Source: Bacillus sp. X1(2014)
Lineage (GTDB): Bacteria; Bacillota; Bacilli; Bacillales_B; DSM-18226
Direction: 5' to 3'
NCBI RefSeq assembly: GCF_007678255.1
Contig: NZ_VEED01000007.1
Coordinates: 1-64,000 of the forward strand
Length of the DNA: 64,000 bases
This document shows, one piece after another, positions 53,334-61,495 of this stretch (position 1 is the first letter of the stretch; each line of letters starts with the position of its first letter). The position numbers and the translations under genes were made by a program. The notes under the pieces are model-generated. The model was not told the origin of the DNA. It saw only the letters and a program-made list of their open reading frames with translations, and did no database searches.

Positions 53334-53600
53334 TTAATTATTGATATTTTTCAAATAATTATTTAATACTTTTCTATATCTCCAAATATCTTTAGTATCA
53401 ACTGGGAATTCCTTTATGTCCCAATACGTTTGGTATTTCCGATGAGCAGTCAGTGTGCCATCAGGATATTGCATAAATGTAAGGACTCCGTTGTTTTCTT
53501 CATCTTCTATGGTGATGTAGTGTTTCGAACCATCCCAGCTCCCCAAATCACCAAACCTCTCACAAAACTGCTCCACATTCGCTTTGCTTCGAATAATCAT
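53334..53600 (-). CDS. Hypothetical protein
   Basis: 88 residues, not recognised. It is soluble and rich in aromatic and charged residues (GSWDGSKHYITIEDEENNG; HRKYQTYWDIKEFPVDTKD). ATG 8 bases after GTGGGAG. It lies between the glg operon and ftsZ with its own terminator. Confidence 0.65.
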   Translation of the reverse strand: MIIRSKANVEQFCERFGDLGSWDGSKHYITIEDEENNGVLTFMQYPDGTLTAHRKYQTYWDIKEFPVDTKDIWRYRKVLNNYLKNINN

Positions 53601-53813
53601 ACCATTCACTCCCACCTCTTTTTAATTTGATAGTATTATAACATACTAGGTTGGTCTTTCATTAGTACGGTAGGTGTAAATGCCATAAAAATTCGAATAA
53701 TCAATGGATTCAATTATAGAAATAGTACAGAAGTATTAATTCGTACTGATCAAGCTCCAGAAGGCCCTTTCAATATACTTCAAATATTTTATCTCGGAAT
53801 ACTGCCTGCTAAA

Positions 53814-53856
53814 AAATCCCCTACTAGATAGACTATTAATATCTAGTAGGGGATTT
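53814..53856 (-). terminator. Terminator of ftsZ
   Basis: A 17-bp perfect stem, AAATCCCCTACTAGATA and complement, with a 9-base loop. T-rich sequence follows on the minus strand. Confidence 0.93.
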
Positions 53857-53864
53857 TAATTTTA

Positions 53865-55013
53865 TCAAAATCGTCTTTTTCGATTACGCAAGAACGATGG
53901 AATATCCAGAGATTCTTCTGTCTGTTCTGAGTGTCTGTCATAATCATACACTGGTTCGTTACGGTTTATTGGATTACGTTGTACTCGTTGCTCCCTTTGA
54001 TATGTATTCGGTATCTCTTCCACTATTGGCTTTGTAGGCATTTGTATTGTTGGCTCCTCTTTCTCAGTGAAGCCAGTGGCAATAACAGTCACAATAATTT
54101 CTTCCACTAAGTTTTCGTTAATGACAGAACCAAAAATCATATTTAGTTCTTCATGAGAAGCAGAAGCAACGATATCAGCTGCCTCCTGTACTTCAAAAAG
54201 ACTTAAATTATTTCCCCCAGTTATGTTCATGATCACACCATGAGCCCCATTAATGGAAGTTTCAAGTAACGGGCTATTTAAGGCTTTCTCTGCAGCCTCA
54301 ACAGCACGATTATTACCTTTTGCAATACCAATTCCCATTAACGCCGTTCCCTTATGGGACATAACGGTTTTCACGTCAGCAAAGTCCAGATTGATTAAAC
54401 CTGGTACAGCAATTAAATCGGAAATTCCTTGAACCCCCTGGCGGAGTACATTATCCGCCTCACGGAAAGCTTCAATCATAGGAGTTTTTTTATCTACAAT
54501 TTCTAATAAGCGATCATTGGGAATAATAATCAAAGTGTCTACTGCTTCCCTCATTTCACTAATTCCATTTTCTGCGTTAGACGCACGCTTCTTCCCTTCG
54601 AATTTAAATGGACGTGTTACAACCCCAATTGTCAAGGCACCAAGATTACGGGCAATTTCTGCAATGGCAGGCGCTGCGCCCGTCCCGGTACCACCGCCCA
54701 TTCCTGCTGTAACAAAAACCATGTCTGCGCCTTGTAACACTTCCTTTATTTGCTGTTTACTTTCTTCCACAGCTCTTCTGCCTATTTCCGGATTTGCTCC
54801 TGCTCCTAAACCTCTTGTCAATGCTGTACCGATTTGCATCGTGACGGCTGCTTTAGATTGATGAAGAGCTTGTGCGTCGGTATTAACGGAAATAAATTCT
54901 ACACCCTCAACGCCTTCGTCGATCATACGATTTACGGCGTTATTTCCCCCGCCGCCTACACCGATGACTTTAATCGTGGCGAGTTGGTCCATAGATGTAT
55001 CAAATTCTAACAT
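53865..55013 (-). CDS. ftsZ: Cell division protein FtsZ, outside the dcw cluster
   Basis: 382 residues, the length of B. subtilis FtsZ. The GTP loop [13 protein letters not shown] (about 103-115) and the synergy loop [14 protein letters not shown] (about 205-218) are intact, so GTP-dependent polymerisation is expected. The linker is about 55 residues, and the conserved tail [14 protein letters not shown] should bind FtsA, SepF and EzrA. The setting is unusual: no ftsA, spoIIGA or other dcw gene is adjacent, and the gene has its own promoter region and terminator. I infer an extra ftsZ copy. ATG after GAGGAGAAATGAAC. Confidence 0.93.
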   Translation of the reverse strand: MLEFDTSMDQLATIKVIGVGGGGNNAVNRMIDEGVEGVEFISVNTDAQALHQSKAAVTMQIGTALTRGLGAGANPEIGRRAVEESKQQIKEVLQGADMVFVTAGMGGGTGTGAAPAIAEIARNLGALTIGVVTRPFKFEGKKRASNAENGISEMREAVDTLIIIPNDRLLEIVDKKTPMIEAFREADNVLRQGVQGISDLIAVPGLINLDFADVKTVMSHKGTALMGIGIAKGNNRAVEAAEKALNSPLLETSINGAHGVIMNITGGNNLSLFEVQEAADIVASASHEELNMIFGSVINENLVEEIIVTVIATGFTEKEEPTIQMPTKPIVEEIPNTYQREQRVQRNPINRNEPVYDYDRHSEQTEESLDIPSFLRNRKRRF

Positions 55014-55138
55014 GTTCATTTCTCCTCTATAGTAATTTAGGTGGCAGGATATTTTCCTGTTGCTTTCCAATAATCGCAGACCAAAATTTTTATCCTGATC
55101 GAAAAAAAAGGCGGCTATTTTGATTTAGTTGTAGTCTA

Positions 55139-55167
55139 CTTAACTATGAATTTATTGTCTAGTTAAG
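55139..55167. promoter_or_regulatory. Inverted repeat upstream of ftsZ, candidate operator
   Basis: CTTAACTA and TAGTTAAG, perfect 8-bp arms with a 13-base spacer, 126 bases upstream of the ftsZ start. No T run follows, so it is more likely a protein site than a terminator. Confidence 0.45.
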
Positions 55168-55247
55168 ATACACCTATTTATCAGATTAAAAAATAGTAAA
55201 AAAAACACACCTTTCCATATCGAGAACTGCCAGTTCTTAAAAGTAAA

Positions 55248-55290
55248 AAAAGGGAAACCAGTGTGGTTTATTCACATTGGTTTCCCTTTT
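55248..55290 (-). terminator. Terminator of the 56-residue gene
   Basis: Stem AAGGGAAACCA-G-TGTG with its near-perfect complement, a 7-base loop, and T runs on both sides. It lies 4 bases past the small gene stop. Confidence 0.85.
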
Positions 55291-55293
55291 CAT

Positions 55294-55464
55294 TCATACC
55301 TTTAAGCGATTATTATAATGAGTAAGTCTGTCTAAATCTGCTGTCATTCTACGACACCTAATATAGTCCTTTTTACGGCGTTGTTCGACTCTCATTCTCA
55401 CTGTATGATGTCTACAGTAGTCTTCATAACCTACCCCATGAGCACTACGCATCGCTTTTTCCAT
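55294..55464 (-). CDS. Small basic protein with an unusual start
   Basis: At least 56 residues, rich in Arg, His and Tyr (RMRVEQRRKKDYIRCRRMTA), with a strong terminator right after it, which supports a real gene. The first in-frame ATG (55464) has no ribosome binding site. A good one (GAAAGGA) lies about 45 bases upstream, ahead of an in-frame stretch reading INHLQLSYTSE with no ATG, GTG or TTG. An ATC or ATT start, or a single-base error in the T6 run there, would explain this. Not recognised; nucleic-acid binding is possible given its charge. Confidence 0.5.
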   Translation of the reverse strand: MEKAMRSAHGVGYEDYCRHHTVRMRVEQRRKKDYIRCRRMTADLDRLTHYNNRLKV

Positions 55465-55838
55465 TTCGCTCGTATAACTTAATTGTAAATGATTGATAAA
55501 AAATCATTCCTTTCAGTTTTTTTCACTTGGCGAATTGTTCTATAACGTAGTTTTCATCTTAACATTGATATCCTAGGTCACACAAAGTCGAAATAACGGT
55601 GTATTTTGCTGTATAAAAGAATGTCATCCAAACTCGTGAATATACCTCTGACATCCTAACCTTTTTAGCCATATCCTTCCATATAATGCTTAACCTAAAA
55701 TTCTCATTGCTGATTATCAGCGACTGAATTGACTTGCAAATAGAGAAAACATCTAACTAGTACAGAAGATTGATTTTCTAATTAATGAAAGGAAATTATC
55801 AGTGATTTATAGAAGTGTTAAATTGGAGGTGCAGTGTT
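55465..55838. other. Divergent intergenic region
   Basis: No further gene is seen. It contains TTGACT (55730-55735) followed 17 bases later by TCTAAC as a weak promoter candidate for the MerR-type gene, plus the upstream region of the small basic gene. Confidence 0.5.
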
Positions 55839-56393
55839 ATGAAGACCAAATATTCACCTAGTGACATACAGGAATTGCTTGGAATTGATGCGAGTACATT
55901 ACGGAAGTATGCCTCTCTCTTGGAAGGACATGGGTATCCAGTTCAGCGCAATAATAGAGGACATAGAACATATTTTGAAAAAGATGTTATTACACTACGC
56001 AAGTTAATCGAATTCTGTAACCAAGAGGGTATGACGATGGATCGATCTGCCGAAGCAGTGATGACATGGGTCTCTGAAGGATATAAACTGGTACCCCCTA
56101 TAGAAGAGGTGCCGTTACAGACAACTAATGATGGGGAGCTTGAGCAGAAAACTGACACTATTGAGCTATTGGATCGTATAGAACATTTGGAGCAAATAAA
56201 TGTAGAATTAATCAAACTTTTGAAGGAGAAGGCAGTACGGGAAGCTAAACAAGAAGAGAAAATTAATCTAATTTTCAAGTATGTAGAACGGACGGAGCAA
56301 CTCGAGAAAGAACGAAGTAAAATATTTAATGAAGAAACCAGAAAGCAAATCGCAGCTACAGAACAAAGGAAATGGTGGCAATGGTGGCGATGA
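55839..56393 (+). CDS. MerR-type HTH protein with coiled coil and Trp-rich tail
   Basis: 184 residues: MerR-like winged HTH (about 1-70; YSPSDIQELLGIDASTLRKY and NRGHRTYFEKDVITLRKLIE), a variable linker, a coiled coil (about 105-165) and a tail ending KWWQWWR. This is the layout of RacA-like and DUF3967-type Bacillus proteins. RacA binds DNA by the HTH and anchors it at the pole through the coiled coil. The Trp/Arg tail could bind membrane (inference). It is upstream of and divergent from the ftsZ side. ATG after TTGGAGGTGCAGTGTT. Confidence 0.8.
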   Translation: MKTKYSPSDIQELLGIDASTLRKYASLLEGHGYPVQRNNRGHRTYFEKDVITLRKLIEFCNQEGMTMDRSAEAVMTWVSEGYKLVPPIEEVPLQTTNDGELEQKTDTIELLDRIEHLEQINVELIKLLKEKAVREAKQEEKINLIFKYVERTEQLEKERSKIFNEETRKQIAATEQRKWWQWWR

Positions 56394-56396
56394 GAA

Positions 56397-56423
56397 AAGC
56401 CGTGCTTGGGTTAAGCATGGCTT
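56397..56423. terminator. Terminator between the MerR-type and patatin genes
   Basis: Stem AAGCCGTGCTT / AAGCATGGCTT (one G-T pair), 5-base loop, flanked by CATTT and TTTTC. It lies between convergent genes. Confidence 0.7.
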
Positions 56424-56445
56424 CATTTACAACCATAAATTTTTA

Positions 56446-57366
56446 CTACTCATTCTTTAGTCTTTGCATTCTTTTAATCTTATATTGTTCAAAATCCCAC
56501 TTCGATAAAAATTCTTTTGTGGAAGTATAGCCCGACATATAGAGAAAATCGATTTCATCCTTATCTAGTTCAAAATCAGTGGCATTGATGTCACCAGTTG
56601 GAATTTGAATGGTCCGTTCAATCGCATCCTTGTTCAAGTATCGTAAATCATGGGCTTGAATCATCGTTTTAATGATATTTTTAAAAAGGTGAAGCGGGGT
56701 TGGTATAACGGCGTCTATGTTCACTTTTTCTTTCACAAAACGGAAGCCGAACGTCGGAAACCGGGGGTTGTCTGTATCAAATATCCATATTGGGAAGTTA
56801 CTAAGTAAGCCGCCATCTAAAATATAGGATTTTTTTCGGTCTTTTAATTTCCAAATAACTGGACGGTAGAAAAATGGCAGTGAAGCACTCATCATAACAG
56901 CGGTTGAAATTTTTAAATCAGCAGGAGTCATCCCATAGCGTTCCAAATCATCTGGCAAAATAAGCATTTGCCCATTCGATACATCAGAAGCAATTATCTT
57001 CAATTTATCTTTTGGAAGATCCGCAAATGTTTTAATCCCTTTTTCTGTAAGAAGCGAATCCAGCCATGTTTCCAAATAATCGTTTTTATAAATTCCAAGA
57101 TGAAACATTAGTTCTAATAAGGAGCCGAAAATAGGAATTCGATTCAAATACGTCCTGCCTCGAAACTTTGAAAAATCTAGTTTACTCATATGATCTCTAA
57201 TTTCATAGCTTTTATAACCGCTTGCCAAAAGTGCAGCGATAATAGCTCCCGCTGATGTTCCAGCCAATCTTTGCCATTCTACTTTTTCCTCTTCCATCGC
57301 ATGAATCGCTCCAATAAAAGCAATTCCCCTAGCTCCACCACCTTCAAAAACAGCATCTGCCTTCAA
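56446..57366 (-). CDS. Patatin-like phospholipase
   Basis: 306 residues. The patatin signature is complete: oxyanion loop FEGGGARGIAFIG (about 8-20), nucleophile GTSAG (about 38-42) and catalytic Asp in LDGGLLSN (about 192-199). It should hydrolyse acyl lipids in the cytoplasm; there is no signal peptide. It resembles the YqhO-type Bacillus proteins. The start is TTG after GAGGTGGAAAAAAG. Confidence 0.93.
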   Translation of the reverse strand: MKADAVFEGGGARGIAFIGAIHAMEEEKVEWQRLAGTSAGAIIAALLASGYKSYEIRDHMSKLDFSKFRGRTYLNRIPIFGSLLELMFHLGIYKNDYLETWLDSLLTEKGIKTFADLPKDKLKIIASDVSNGQMLILPDDLERYGMTPADLKISTAVMMSASLPFFYRPVIWKLKDRKKSYILDGGLLSNFPIWIFDTDNPRFPTFGFRFVKEKVNIDAVIPTPLHLFKNIIKTMIQAHDLRYLNKDAIERTIQIPTGDINATDFELDKDEIDFLYMSGYTSTKEFLSKWDFEQYKIKRMQRLKNE

Positions 57367-57788
57367 CTTTTTTCCACCTCACGATTTATAAATACATAGT
57401 TTATTCTACCTTTTCATTGATAAGTAAGTTCATATGGGCATTAATACTCTGTAATAGTATCTTTATAGTATACTGACTGTGAATATACGTCGAAAGTCAT
57501 ATTTACCATTTCTTTCTACCTCAACCACTTTTTTATATAGTAAAATAGGACTTCTATGTCATAATAATGTACATTCCTTACAAATATTCTTTGCTATTAT
57601 TCGAAAATTAGTAGTAGCCTGGCAGCGTATCTCCATTGGCTGGTATACCGTGATAAAAAATGAACCTGTTTCATAAAAATACAAGTTTTTTTGGAATGTT
57701 TAAAACGTTTTGTTGATATCCTAGACAATTAAGAATGCCCATCCATGTATAAATGGATGGGCTTTTAAAACCTAACATTGCTTCATTC
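57367..57788. other. Intergenic region with one terminator
   Basis: No supported gene. A plus-strand frame at 57479-57676 lacks a ribosome binding site. A strong hairpin at 57737-57762 (GCCCATCCAT-N6-ATGGATGGGC) is followed by TTTT on the plus strand and by ATTCTTAATT on the minus strand, where it can end the 54-residue gene. Confidence 0.6.
57737..57762. terminator. Terminator of the 54-residue gene
   Basis: 10-bp perfect stem with a 6-base loop, 27 bases past the small gene stop. The better T tract is on the plus strand. Confidence 0.7.
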
Positions 57789-57953
57789 CTATTTTTGATC
57801 TGTCTTTATTTTTGATTCTATAACATGAACAAGTTCTTCAATAATATCGTTTAGTCTCATGATGCTGGTATCTTTTCTTAAAATGCTTGAAGTTTTATAT
57901 ATTAATGTTTTTTCTTGTTCACTCATAAATATAGTTTTTTCTTGTTCATTCAT
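57789..57953 (-). CDS. Small protein with a duplicated N-terminal motif
   Basis: 54 residues: MNEQEKTIF is followed directly by MSEQEKTLI, a short tandem duplication, then a predicted helix ending VHVIESKIKTDQK. An excellent ribosome binding site (GTGGAGGATTTTTT) precedes the ATG, and a hairpin follows the stop, so the gene is likely real. Not recognised. Confidence 0.6.
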   Translation of the reverse strand: MNEQEKTIFMSEQEKTLIYKTSSILRKDTSIMRLNDIIEELVHVIESKIKTDQK

Positions 57954-58076
57954 AAAAAATCCTCCACTTTAAATCGATATCAAAAAGTCTAATGAACCTT
58001 CTTATGGTGCAAGTAATCTATGACTGAAAAAAATTCCACTAATCTACGAGAAAAAGTATTTTACTAATTTCAAATT

Positions 58077-58253
58077 TTAATTTGAATTAATATACTTATT
58101 TAAAATTTTTCTATAATCATTTATGGGTGATGATTCATTAATAAATCGTGTGTTTAACTCATTAGCCAATAGCAGAACAAAGTCTTTGCAAAGATTTAAC
58201 TTAATAGCAGAATCAAATGCTTCTAGCAATTGTTCAGTGCTAAGGTTATGCAT
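58077..58253 (-). CDS. sda: Sda-family sporulation kinase inhibitor
   Basis: 58 residues. The core LSTEQLLEAFDSAIKLNLCK followed by DFVLLLANEL aligns with B. subtilis Sda ([20 protein letters not shown] then DFIELIENEI): a helical hairpin that binds the kinase dimerisation helices and blocks KinA-type autophosphorylation. The C-terminus is about 15 residues longer than in B. subtilis. ATG after GTGGAGTGAGACAAGT. No DnaA box was identified upstream, although none was searched for exhaustively. It may be an extra Sda paralogue. Confidence 0.75.
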   Translation of the reverse strand: MHNLSTEQLLEAFDSAIKLNLCKDFVLLLANELNTRFINESSPINDYRKILNKYINSN

Positions 58254-58343
58254 ACTTGTCTCACTCCACTTTACTCAATTACCTACTTTCAAGTAATAAT
58301 ATGAAGTTGGAATACTCAGTTGTAAAATCATTATTATTAAAAA

Positions 58344-58375
58344 AAAGCAGCTTGCCTTGAAGGTAAAGCTGCTTT
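58344..58375 (-). terminator. Terminator of phaQ-phaP
   Basis: Perfect 10-bp stem AAAGCAGCTT / AAGCTGCTTT. Eight T in a row on the minus strand. Confidence 0.9.
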
Positions 58376-58453
58376 TTTGTGCGATTTTTAGGGCATCTAT
58401 TAACAAAGAAGGGCTCATCCGATAAAGAATGTTTTTTCTTTTAAATATGTACC

Positions 58454-59098
58454 TTATTTAATTGGAGCAACAAGTCCACGCACGCTATCTTCCAATCTAT
58501 GTGCAATATTTTCATGAGTTTCTCTAGCTTGTTTTAAATAGTTGTCTGTGACAGATTCCCAAGCATTAAGTGCTTCATTTGTAGATTCGATGAATGCCTC
58601 GCTATTTTGTTCAAAACGCTTCTCTGTACTTTCAATTAAATCAAAAGCTGAGTTAATTGGAGTTAAATAAAGCTCCTCTAATTTACTAGCTACTTCACTT
58701 ACTTGACTATTTAAAGATTCAGTCATTACTTCAGTGGATTCATTTCCTTTAATAACATTGTATTGGAATATCCCTTTACGCAAATCGCTATTTATTGTTG
58801 TAACTTGTTCAAAAAGACCCTTTAAAGTATTGCGGTACACTCCATTGAACTTGGTTGTTTCTTTTATAGCATTTAAGTAAAGTTCTTGCTGTTGTTCTCT
58901 AAGTTCTCTTGTACGAGAAACTGCAGCTTCAAATTGACCCCAAAAAATATTAATAAATGAATCGGTAACATAGTTTGTTTCGTTTTGCTTCTCTACTTTT
59001 GGAACTACCACTTTTGAAACTTCCACTTTTTTAACCTCTCCTTTTTTAACTTCCTTTTTTAGGACTTCTTCTTTTTGATCAATCACCTTTTGGCTCAT
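58454..59098 (-). CDS. phaP: Phasin PhaP (polyhydroxyalkanoate granule protein)
   Basis: 214 residues, predicted helical, related to the Bacillus megaterium-type phasin: VTDSFINIFWGQFEAAVSRT (about 44-63), long helices, and the C-terminal LNAWESVTDNYLKQARETHE. The first 40 residues form a Lys/Glu/Val-rich extension with repeated KKxEVKK units. It coats PHB granules. It overlaps phaQ by 20 bases. The polymerase genes phaRBC, often neighbours, are not in the window. ATG after AGGAGGAACGACG. Confidence 0.9.
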   Translation of the reverse strand: MSQKVIDQKEEVLKKEVKKGEVKKVEVSKVVVPKVEKQNETNYVTDSFINIFWGQFEAAVSRTRELREQQQELYLNAIKETTKFNGVYRNTLKGLFEQVTTINSDLRKGIFQYNVIKGNESTEVMTESLNSQVSEVASKLEELYLTPINSAFDLIESTEKRFEQNSEAFIESTNEALNAWESVTDNYLKQARETHENIAHRLEDSVRGLVAPIK

Positions 59099-59519
59099 CG
59101 TCGTTCCTCCTCATTTGTTTCGTTAATTTCTCTATTTTATCCTCCATATGAAATGGAGGAAGGCAGAGCTCAAGAAAACTAAAGTACATGTTGAAAAATT
59201 TATCGAGCATGGATTGGTATTGCTCAAGTTGTATTGCATGGCCCTTTAAAAACCCTTTACCAGTATCAGTTATTGAATAACATCGTTTGGCAGGACCACT
59301 TTCATTTGTATGCCACTCTGATTGCACAAGATTGTCTTTCTCTAGCTGTCTCAATAAACGATACAAGTTTCCTTGGTCAAGAGTGTGAAAACCGAGAGTT
59401 TGAAGCTTTTGAATTAGTTCATAGCCATGAAGTGACATCCTGCTAAGAAGCAATAATATAAATGGAAGGATAAAGTGCTTAGATGGAGTAACATTTTTTT
59501 CATTATTGTTATTTGTCAT
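59079..59519 (-). CDS. phaQ: PhaQ, PHB-responsive PadR-family repressor
   Basis: 146 residues: PadR-type winged HTH (about 12-90; LLLLSRMSLHGYELIQKLQT and GNLYRLLRQLEKDNLVQSEW) and a short C-terminal helical part. In B. megaterium PhaQ represses its own operon and is released by nascent PHB. The promoter region carries two inverted repeats, one overlapping the ribosome binding site, which fits autoregulation. First gene of the phaQ-phaP operon. ATG after TTGAGGTGTAGTC. Confidence 0.9.
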   Translation of the reverse strand: MTNNNNEKNVTPSKHFILPFILLLLSRMSLHGYELIQKLQTLGFHTLDQGNLYRLLRQLEKDNLVQSEWHTNESGPAKRCYSITDTGKGFLKGHAIQLEQYQSMLDKFFNMYFSFLELCLPPFHMEDKIEKLTKQMRRNDDEPKGD

Positions 59520-59522
59520 GAC

Positions 59523-59559
59523 TACACCTCAATAAAATTACTATAGGTGTATTTTACAC
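59523..59559. promoter_or_regulatory. Nested palindromes, candidate PhaQ operator
   Basis: TACACCT (59523-59529) pairs with AGGTGTA (59545-59551), and GTGTA-TTT-TACAC (59547-59559) shares its left arm with the latter. The first arm covers the phaQ Shine-Dalgarno sequence. Upstream on the minus strand TTGACG-N18-TAAAAT is a promoter candidate whose -10 is inside the second palindrome. Confidence 0.6.
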
Positions 59560-59711
59560 ATATGGGTCAGTTTTCGTCAATATCAAAAAAACAAAAATAA
59601 ATAATGTTTATAATATTTATAAAATTAAAGGGTCAATTATAAATGGAAGACAGAGGAACATTAATATTGGTCTATTAGTAACTGCAGATCTAATATTTTA
59701 AGATAGAAAAA

Positions 59712-59741
59712 AGCAACTACCACAAGTATGGGATAGTTGCT
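59712..59741 (-). terminator. Terminator of threonine synthase gene
   Basis: Stem AGCAACTA / TAGTTGCT. The minus strand continues TTTTTTCTATC. Confidence 0.85.
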
Positions 59742-59764
59742 CTTTATACTAAAATAAAAAGAAT

Positions 59765-61168
59765 TTATTTAGCTGAAAAATGAAAAAGCGTTTCTAATTG
59801 ACGAGTTATTTCATCTTTATCCGCCTCAACCACTTTGAGATGCTGTGGTTTATTAAACAATTGATTTATTTGCTCAGGGAATGGCTGTTTAATACCGCAA
59901 CGTTCGATGGACTCATTAAATTTTGCAGGATGAGCGGTTGCAAGTGTGATACAAACCTCACTAGAATCATTACATCTTTCATAGGCAGCAACCCCACAAG
60001 CAGTATGTGGATCTAATAAATAATTTGTTTCAACATAGTACTCGCTGATGGTTTGCAGGCACTCCTCCCCTTCAACACCATGAGCCGCAAAATCTTCTTG
60101 TACCCGGTGAAGTTGTTCCTGGTTCACAACGATTTTTCCTTCTGACTTGAATTTCTCCATTACAGCAGACACTGCTTTTGGATCTTCTTTAAGCAAGTAG
60201 TATAGGTAACGTTCAAAATTGCTTGCAACCTGGATATCCATCGAAGGGCTATAGGTACTGCGGAATTCACCAGGCTGGTACACGCCATCACGGATAAAAC
60301 CTTCTAAAATGTTATTCTCATTTGTTGCAACGATTAGTTTACCTACAGGAAGTCCCATTTTCTTTGCAAGGTATCCAGCAAAGATATCTCCGAAATTACC
60401 TGTTGGCACACTGAAATTAACATTCTTTACTTTGTTTTCTTTTGTCACTTTGAAATAAGCATAGAAATAATAAACTGTCTGCGCTAAAATACGAACAAAG
60501 TTGATGGAATTAATGGCACGCAGATGATATTTATTTTTTAGCTCTACATCTGCAAACAATTCCTTGATGATTCTTTGACCATCATCAAACGTTCCTTTTA
60601 TAGCCAAATTCAATACACTTTGGTCATCAATTGTCGTCATTTGTAATTCTTGCACCTTACTTACTTTACCGTGGGGATGTAAAATACAAATGCGAATGCC
60701 TTCTTTTCCTCTCACGCCTTCAATAGCTGATGCCCCCGTATCTCCCGAAGTTGCACCAAGAATATGAATCGTTTCACCAGTTTTCTTTGAAACATAGGAA
60801 TATAGGTTTCCTAAGAATTGCAGAGCAATATCTTTAAAAGCAAAGGTAGGGCCATGGAAAAGTTCTAATACATACATATTATCCTTCAGCTTTTGTACCG
60901 GTGTTACCTCTGGGTGGCGGAAGGTAGCATAGCTTTTCTTTATTAATTCCTTTAACTCATTTTTTGGAATTTCACTATCAACATAATAGGAAAAGATTTC
61001 ATAAGCTAATTCTTGATAAGTAAGATTGGACATTGCCTCTAACTTCTCTGCAGGAATTTGTGGGATTTTCTCTGGAACTAATAATCCCCCATCGTTTGCC
61101 AATCCCATTAAGACTGTATCAATAAAGCCAATTTTATTTACGCTTCCGCGTGTACTAACAAAGTTCAT
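59765..61168 (-). CDS. thrC: Threonine synthase, long (type 2) form
   Basis: 467 residues, PLP fold type II. The PLP lysine is in GPTFAFKDIALQFLGNLYSY (about 109-128), the phosphate loop is GATSGDTGASAIEG, and the N-terminus MNFVSTRGSVNKIGFIDTVL is typical of the long class found in proteobacteria, actinobacteria and fungi. B. subtilis ThrC, in hom-thrC-thrB, is the short class (about 350 residues). The gene stands alone with no hom or thrB, so it may be a second threonine synthase. ATG after ATGGAGGAAAATT. Confidence 0.93.
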   Translation of the reverse strand: MNFVSTRGSVNKIGFIDTVLMGLANDGGLLVPEKIPQIPAEKLEAMSNLTYQELAYEIFSYYVDSEIPKNELKELIKKSYATFRHPEVTPVQKLKDNMYVLELFHGPTFAFKDIALQFLGNLYSYVSKKTGETIHILGATSGDTGASAIEGVRGKEGIRICILHPHGKVSKVQELQMTTIDDQSVLNLAIKGTFDDGQRIIKELFADVELKNKYHLRAINSINFVRILAQTVYYFYAYFKVTKENKVKNVNFSVPTGNFGDIFAGYLAKKMGLPVGKLIVATNENNILEGFIRDGVYQPGEFRSTYSPSMDIQVASNFERYLYYLLKEDPKAVSAVMEKFKSEGKIVVNQEQLHRVQEDFAAHGVEGEECLQTISEYYVETNYLLDPHTACGVAAYERCNDSSEVCITLATAHPAKFNESIERCGIKQPFPEQINQLFNKPQHLKVVEADKDEITRQLETLFHFSAK

Positions 61169-61495
61169 AATTTTCCTCCATGTTATATAAGTTATAAGAT
61201 TTATTTTGAAGCTAGAGATTCCTATAATATTTTTGGTGCTTTAATATATAAAATTTATTGTAACATAATTGAGCGAATAGTCTATAAATTGTCGTTTTTG
61301 TAAGCGTTTTTATATTATTTACATGTTTCGATAGTAGATTTCCTCATAATTACTCAACAAATAGGGGGAACCCTCGTATTTCATAAGAAAGTGACGATGA
61401 AAACTCTACATACTCATAAAGGATTGAGAAGAATGATATTGAATTATACAACTACAAGGAAAAAAACTTGTACAAATCGGAAAGGTTGTGAGTTT
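61169..61495. other. Intergenic region between divergent thrC and the 232-residue gene
   Basis: AT-rich, no gene supported. TGTAAGCGTTTTTA (61301-61314) resembles a cre box but lacks the final CA. The open frame of the next gene extends back to 61391, without a ribosome binding site. Confidence 0.5.

Noticed and set aside
55223..55237. LexA-type box near the small basic gene
   Set aside because: AGAACTGCCAGTTCT has GAAC and GTTC with five bases between them, not the four of the Bacillus SOS box.
57479..57676. Plus-strand ORF of 65 residues
   Set aside because: GTG start without a ribosome binding site, no recognisable composition of a real protein.
61301..61314. cre box upstream of thrC
   Set aside because: The right half lacks the conserved CA, and repression by CcpA makes little sense for thrC; left as a chance match.
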